64,000 nt of DNA from Lineus longissimus (lineage: Eukaryota; Nemertea; Pilidiophora; Heteronemertea; Lineidae), in the NCBI RefSeq assembly GCF_910592395.1, contig NC_088313.1, positions 20,600,437-20,664,436 of the forward strand, given 5' to 3'. Shown piece after piece: positions 61,301 to 64,000 of the stretch. The notes beneath the pieces are model-generated. The model had not been told where the DNA came from. It did no database searches and saw nothing but the letters and a program-made list of their open reading frames with translations. Each line of letters begins with the position of its first letter. The stretch's first letter is position 1. The translations under genes and the position numbers were made by a program.

Positions 61301-63793
61301 ATTTCCTTTAGTGCTAATGGATTAAAAAACATTCGACTGTAGCCAAGTTTTGGCACTCCCTTGTGTTTTTGTAGCCAACAGGATTGGGGATTTTTATAAT
61401 ATTTTATGTAATGGGTTGCAAAAAATGTTACAATCGACTGTGAATACAGTAATGGGTTTTTTGCAAATCTGAGCAAGTGGGCAGGGATTGAGAGCTTATG
61501 TCTACAGTTATTTTGAACTATTTCTTTTTTGTAGAGAAATCTATTCTGTAGGATCGGCCAATATTTTGATTGCTTTACACGGGGAGGATCATGACCAACA
61601 GGCAAAGCAACAACACCTTTTAATGGAAGCGAAACTTTAGCTTGGAGTATGAAAGCTGAAAACAAGTTTTTGTGATGGTGGTAGCTTTGGCCATCTCTTT
61701 CATCCTACCAACCACAACCTCTCTCATACACAACTTCAATCAGATTACATTGTCTCTGCAACAGCACAAAACAAACAAGATTCCTGTCTAAGTAACAGCT
61801 CAAAGGAAGCTTCTGTAACAATATTAGCTTTGGCCAATGTTTTTACCCACCAAGCAACAACGCCGACATTTTCCCCATGTCCTACCCGCGTATGTGACTT
61901 CAGTCCATGTCACCACTCATTAGTGGCTCTCAGCATAACATGCAGAGATTATTTGAAGAGGACATAGCTACCCTGGGCTCTGGTGAAACGGAAAGGTTGT
62001 CGTGTGAGGTATTTGCGATTCGGCTAATTCAGCCGCTGGCTGTTCTCGGTACATTTCTACATGATTCATTAGGGTGGATGCGGAGGGAATGTCGTATTGT
62101 ATTCCCCCCCCCCCCCCTCGAGATGACAGGTCAGGCCGGGTTGCCTTCCAATTCACGTGTGGGTAGACATCTGAGTTGAAAAGGCTGGTATAAACCTAGT
62201 CAAGATACCAAACTGATGGACAACAAGGACAAGTCTGGCAAATTGAACTTCTAGTCCGAGATCGTAAATGTTTGAGAGAGCTACTCAACATGCAGGGACA
62301 GTATAGCGTATCTTTTTTCCACCCATTCTCATGAATATTAGTTAAGATACAACATGCCAGCATCCCGAGGGACATGAGCAACAGAGTCTTGACTCCAAGA
62401 TGACACAGCACAATAAACAATGTCGAGAGCTAATCTGATGATAGAAAGCTGCCCAAGGCCAACCATTCTATCGAGAATAACATCAAGTTGACTTTCCATC
62501 AGGCACTTTACAGCCGCACCATCGATAAGCCGAGAGCTTGAGTCAGATTTCACCGAATTTGTGTACCAAACCTGTCCTTCATTGTCACTATAATCTATTT
62601 TCCAACCAGACTACTGAACAGAAATCACCTCTGAATATCTTCCAAAACCATGTGCAACTCAGTAACAGCAAACATTCAAGCCTAATGGTACTTGGATTGC
62701 TGTTTTATCCACCGAGAGATAAGAACCTGAGCTCTTGATAAAATTTCCCCACAGATCCTGTGCTCCACAGAGAACAATAATCACACAGAGCCAGCTCGTT
62801 ACGAGATCGAGGAAGCAATTTCAGGAAAGTTAACACAATTTGTTAGGTATTTGAGCACGTTGGATTCTCATGTTCCGAGACATGAATACTCTCCATGGAT
62901 ACTATGCATAGTTTTTTACCTGTTGCACTCTGAAAGCTTTTGATGCAGGGAAAAGGCACAGAAAATGAAAAGGCCAGGAATTCATGCTGGTTAAGAAACC
63001 TGCTACATGTATACTGTATAGTGTATAAAATGTATTTCAAATCAAAAAATTAGTATGTGATGTGTCGTTTCTTCCTCGAAAGCAAAGCAAGGCAGTCGAT
63101 TCATTTGAGAAATGAGAGAAAACCTCTTGTTTCTTCCTAAAACGCAAAGAAAGACAGTCTTTTCTTCCAATAAGTGAAGGAAAGCATGTCGTTTCTTCCT
63201 CGAAAGCAAAGAAAGGCTGTCGTTTCATTCGAGAAATGAATCTCTAATTGCTCCTAAATTCACAATTTAAACCCAACGGGCCAGATTTTGCATGATGTTT
63301 TTTTAATCTAAATGATCCTTAATTTCCTTCACAAAGTTATAATCTGAAGAAAAATCTAGAATCGCTGAAGATCCACGTTCAATGTATGCCCATAAACAGT
63401 GAGATTAAACATCATCAACCTCTCATTTACGATGGCTTCAAATTTAAATTGCCGGAACGTACCTGGTTTTACACCAACTTGGCATGCACAAGCTGACTGT
63501 CTGAATTTAAATTGCTAATTTTCAATCTGATTCTTGACATTCTGTGCTGCATCATAACAAGAGCAGCCACCAGCTTAATCCTTCAATACGGACACTGTAA
63601 TGTTTGGCGCTTCACACATTTCATCCCATCGGAAGGTGCCTGGTCGTCAAAAGAAGGAAGGAAATAAAGCGAACTTACCAGCTCTAAGAGGTCTCGGCAC
63701 ACCCCCAACAAAGATCGTCTTTCTAGGGTCCAGGGGCTGGGACCCATCCATCACAAAGTCTGAATCACTAAGGTTCCAAGGTCGGATCTGTAC
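55384..63793 (-). CDS. CPEB2-4 (orb2): CPEB2-4/Orb2-type RNA-binding protein, last three exons (partial)
   Basis: Exons in transcript order: 63793-63679, 56123-55942 and 55611-55384 (stop TAA). Phases match (1, 0) and all visible splice sites are GT/AG; the 63793 edge is an acceptor, so the gene continues off the right side. The first exon encodes IRPWNLSDSDFVMDGSQP and KTIFVGGVPRPLRA, the start of RRM2. The next completes RRM2 with MIMDRLYGGVCYAGIDTDPE, KGAGRVAFSNQQSY and ARFVQLQHGDIDKR. The last carries the ZZ-type zinc-binding domain with the cysteines of CDECQGSHCGGKF and FFCANVTCLQYYCEHCW, then EFHKPLVKEGADRPR. CPEB proteins bind CPE sequences in mRNA 3' UTRs and control poly(A) tail length and translation; near-identity here places it in CPEB2/3/4 rather than CPEB1. 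RRM1 and the N-terminus lie outside. Confidence 0.97.
60839..60892. repeat. 27-bp direct duplication
   Basis: TCTGATGAGAATTCATGATC plus the following TTTGG occurs twice, 27 bases apart, without change, in the CPEB intron. Confidence 0.85.
63063..63248. repeat. 62-bp tandem repeat, 3 copies
   Basis: Units starting near 63063, 63125 and 63187 share TTTCTTCCTCGAAAGCAAAG and a following GAGAAATGA. The middle unit is the most diverged. It lies about 430 bases from the CPEB exon at 63679, in the intron. Confidence 0.8.
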
Positions 63794-64000
63794 CTTTGAG
63801 AGAAATAAGAATGTTGTCAACTTTTCGCTAAGCTTAGGGGGCATATTGCAGTCAGGGCACCATATTTCTCTTGCACAGCTTTCTAAGGCTGTCCACTGAA
63901 ATAATGCCACGAAACAGTTGTAGTACCCGATGATGCAGGTACATGTATCAAGTATAAACAATGTCTGTCTCTTTGAAGTACCGTGGAGGACAGTAGCGTA
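63794..64000 (-). other. CPEB intron at the right edge
   Basis: This holds the polypyrimidine tract and acceptor (CTCAAAG) of the exon at 63679-63793. The rest shows nothing; the preceding RRM1/RRM2 exon is beyond the window. Confidence 0.6.

Larger units (their letters stand above)
56124..63678 (-). other. 7.6-kb CPEB intron
   Basis: The intron splits RRM2 and has a GTAAGT donor at 63673-63678 and a TTTCCAG acceptor at about 56124-56130. I see no exon inside. Open frames such as 57219-57488 (+), 60366-60689 (-) and 61264-61665 (-) have no family features. A C-run of about 16 bases at 62102-62117, a 27-bp duplication at 60839-60892 and a 62-bp tandem repeat at 63063-63248 are the only structures noted. 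Confidence 0.7.

Overview
The window is animal nuclear DNA, most likely from a marine invertebrate. Genes are split by introns with GT/AG borders and AATAAA poly(A) signals. The identifiable genes are bilaterian (Emx, KCTD9, sideroflexin, TMEM128, CPEB), and the spacers are AT-rich and full of tRNA-derived SINE-like pieces, minisatellites and a Helitron remnant. No exon says which phylum. Exon models were built by hand from conserved protein segments plus splice-site phase.

Layout, left to right. 1-8.8 kb: sequence upstream of, and including, the last exon of an Emx-type homeobox gene (+), with a complete tRNA-Trp(CCA) upstream. 8.9-16.6 kb: gene-poor, with a SINE, a 35-bp minisatellite and a short array of a roughly 814-bp repeat. 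16.66-20.34 kb: a complete nine-exon KCTD9 gene (+). 21-25.5 kb: two adjacent 1.08-kb elements with G-rich hairpins, a 93-bp dispersed repeat with a hammerhead-like core, and SINE pieces. 25.64-30.23 kb: a second, larger array of the 814-bp family (5.65 units), each unit carrying a tRNA-like module, abutting a broken Helitron/PIF1 helicase. 31.0-33.0 kb: two minisatellites. 33.43-36.31 kb: a complete nine-exon sideroflexin gene (-), head to head with a complete five-exon TMEM128 gene (37.28-38.83 kb, +). 43.45-46.5 kb: 3' exons of a divergent SLC3A2/4F2hc-like gene (-). 55.38-63.79 kb: the last three exons of a CPEB2-4/Orb2-type gene (-), which continues off the right edge.

The protein-coding genes do not form a pathway: a developmental transcription factor, a CUL3 adaptor, a mitochondrial carrier, an ER membrane protein, a probable amino-acid-transporter heavy chain and a translational regulator. 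The most unusual content is the repeat biology. One 814-bp family occurs as two strongly diverged arrays 10 kb apart on either side of KCTD9, with the same period, an internal A-box/B-box tRNA-like module and a following T-run. The larger array is joined to a truncated Helitron helicase.
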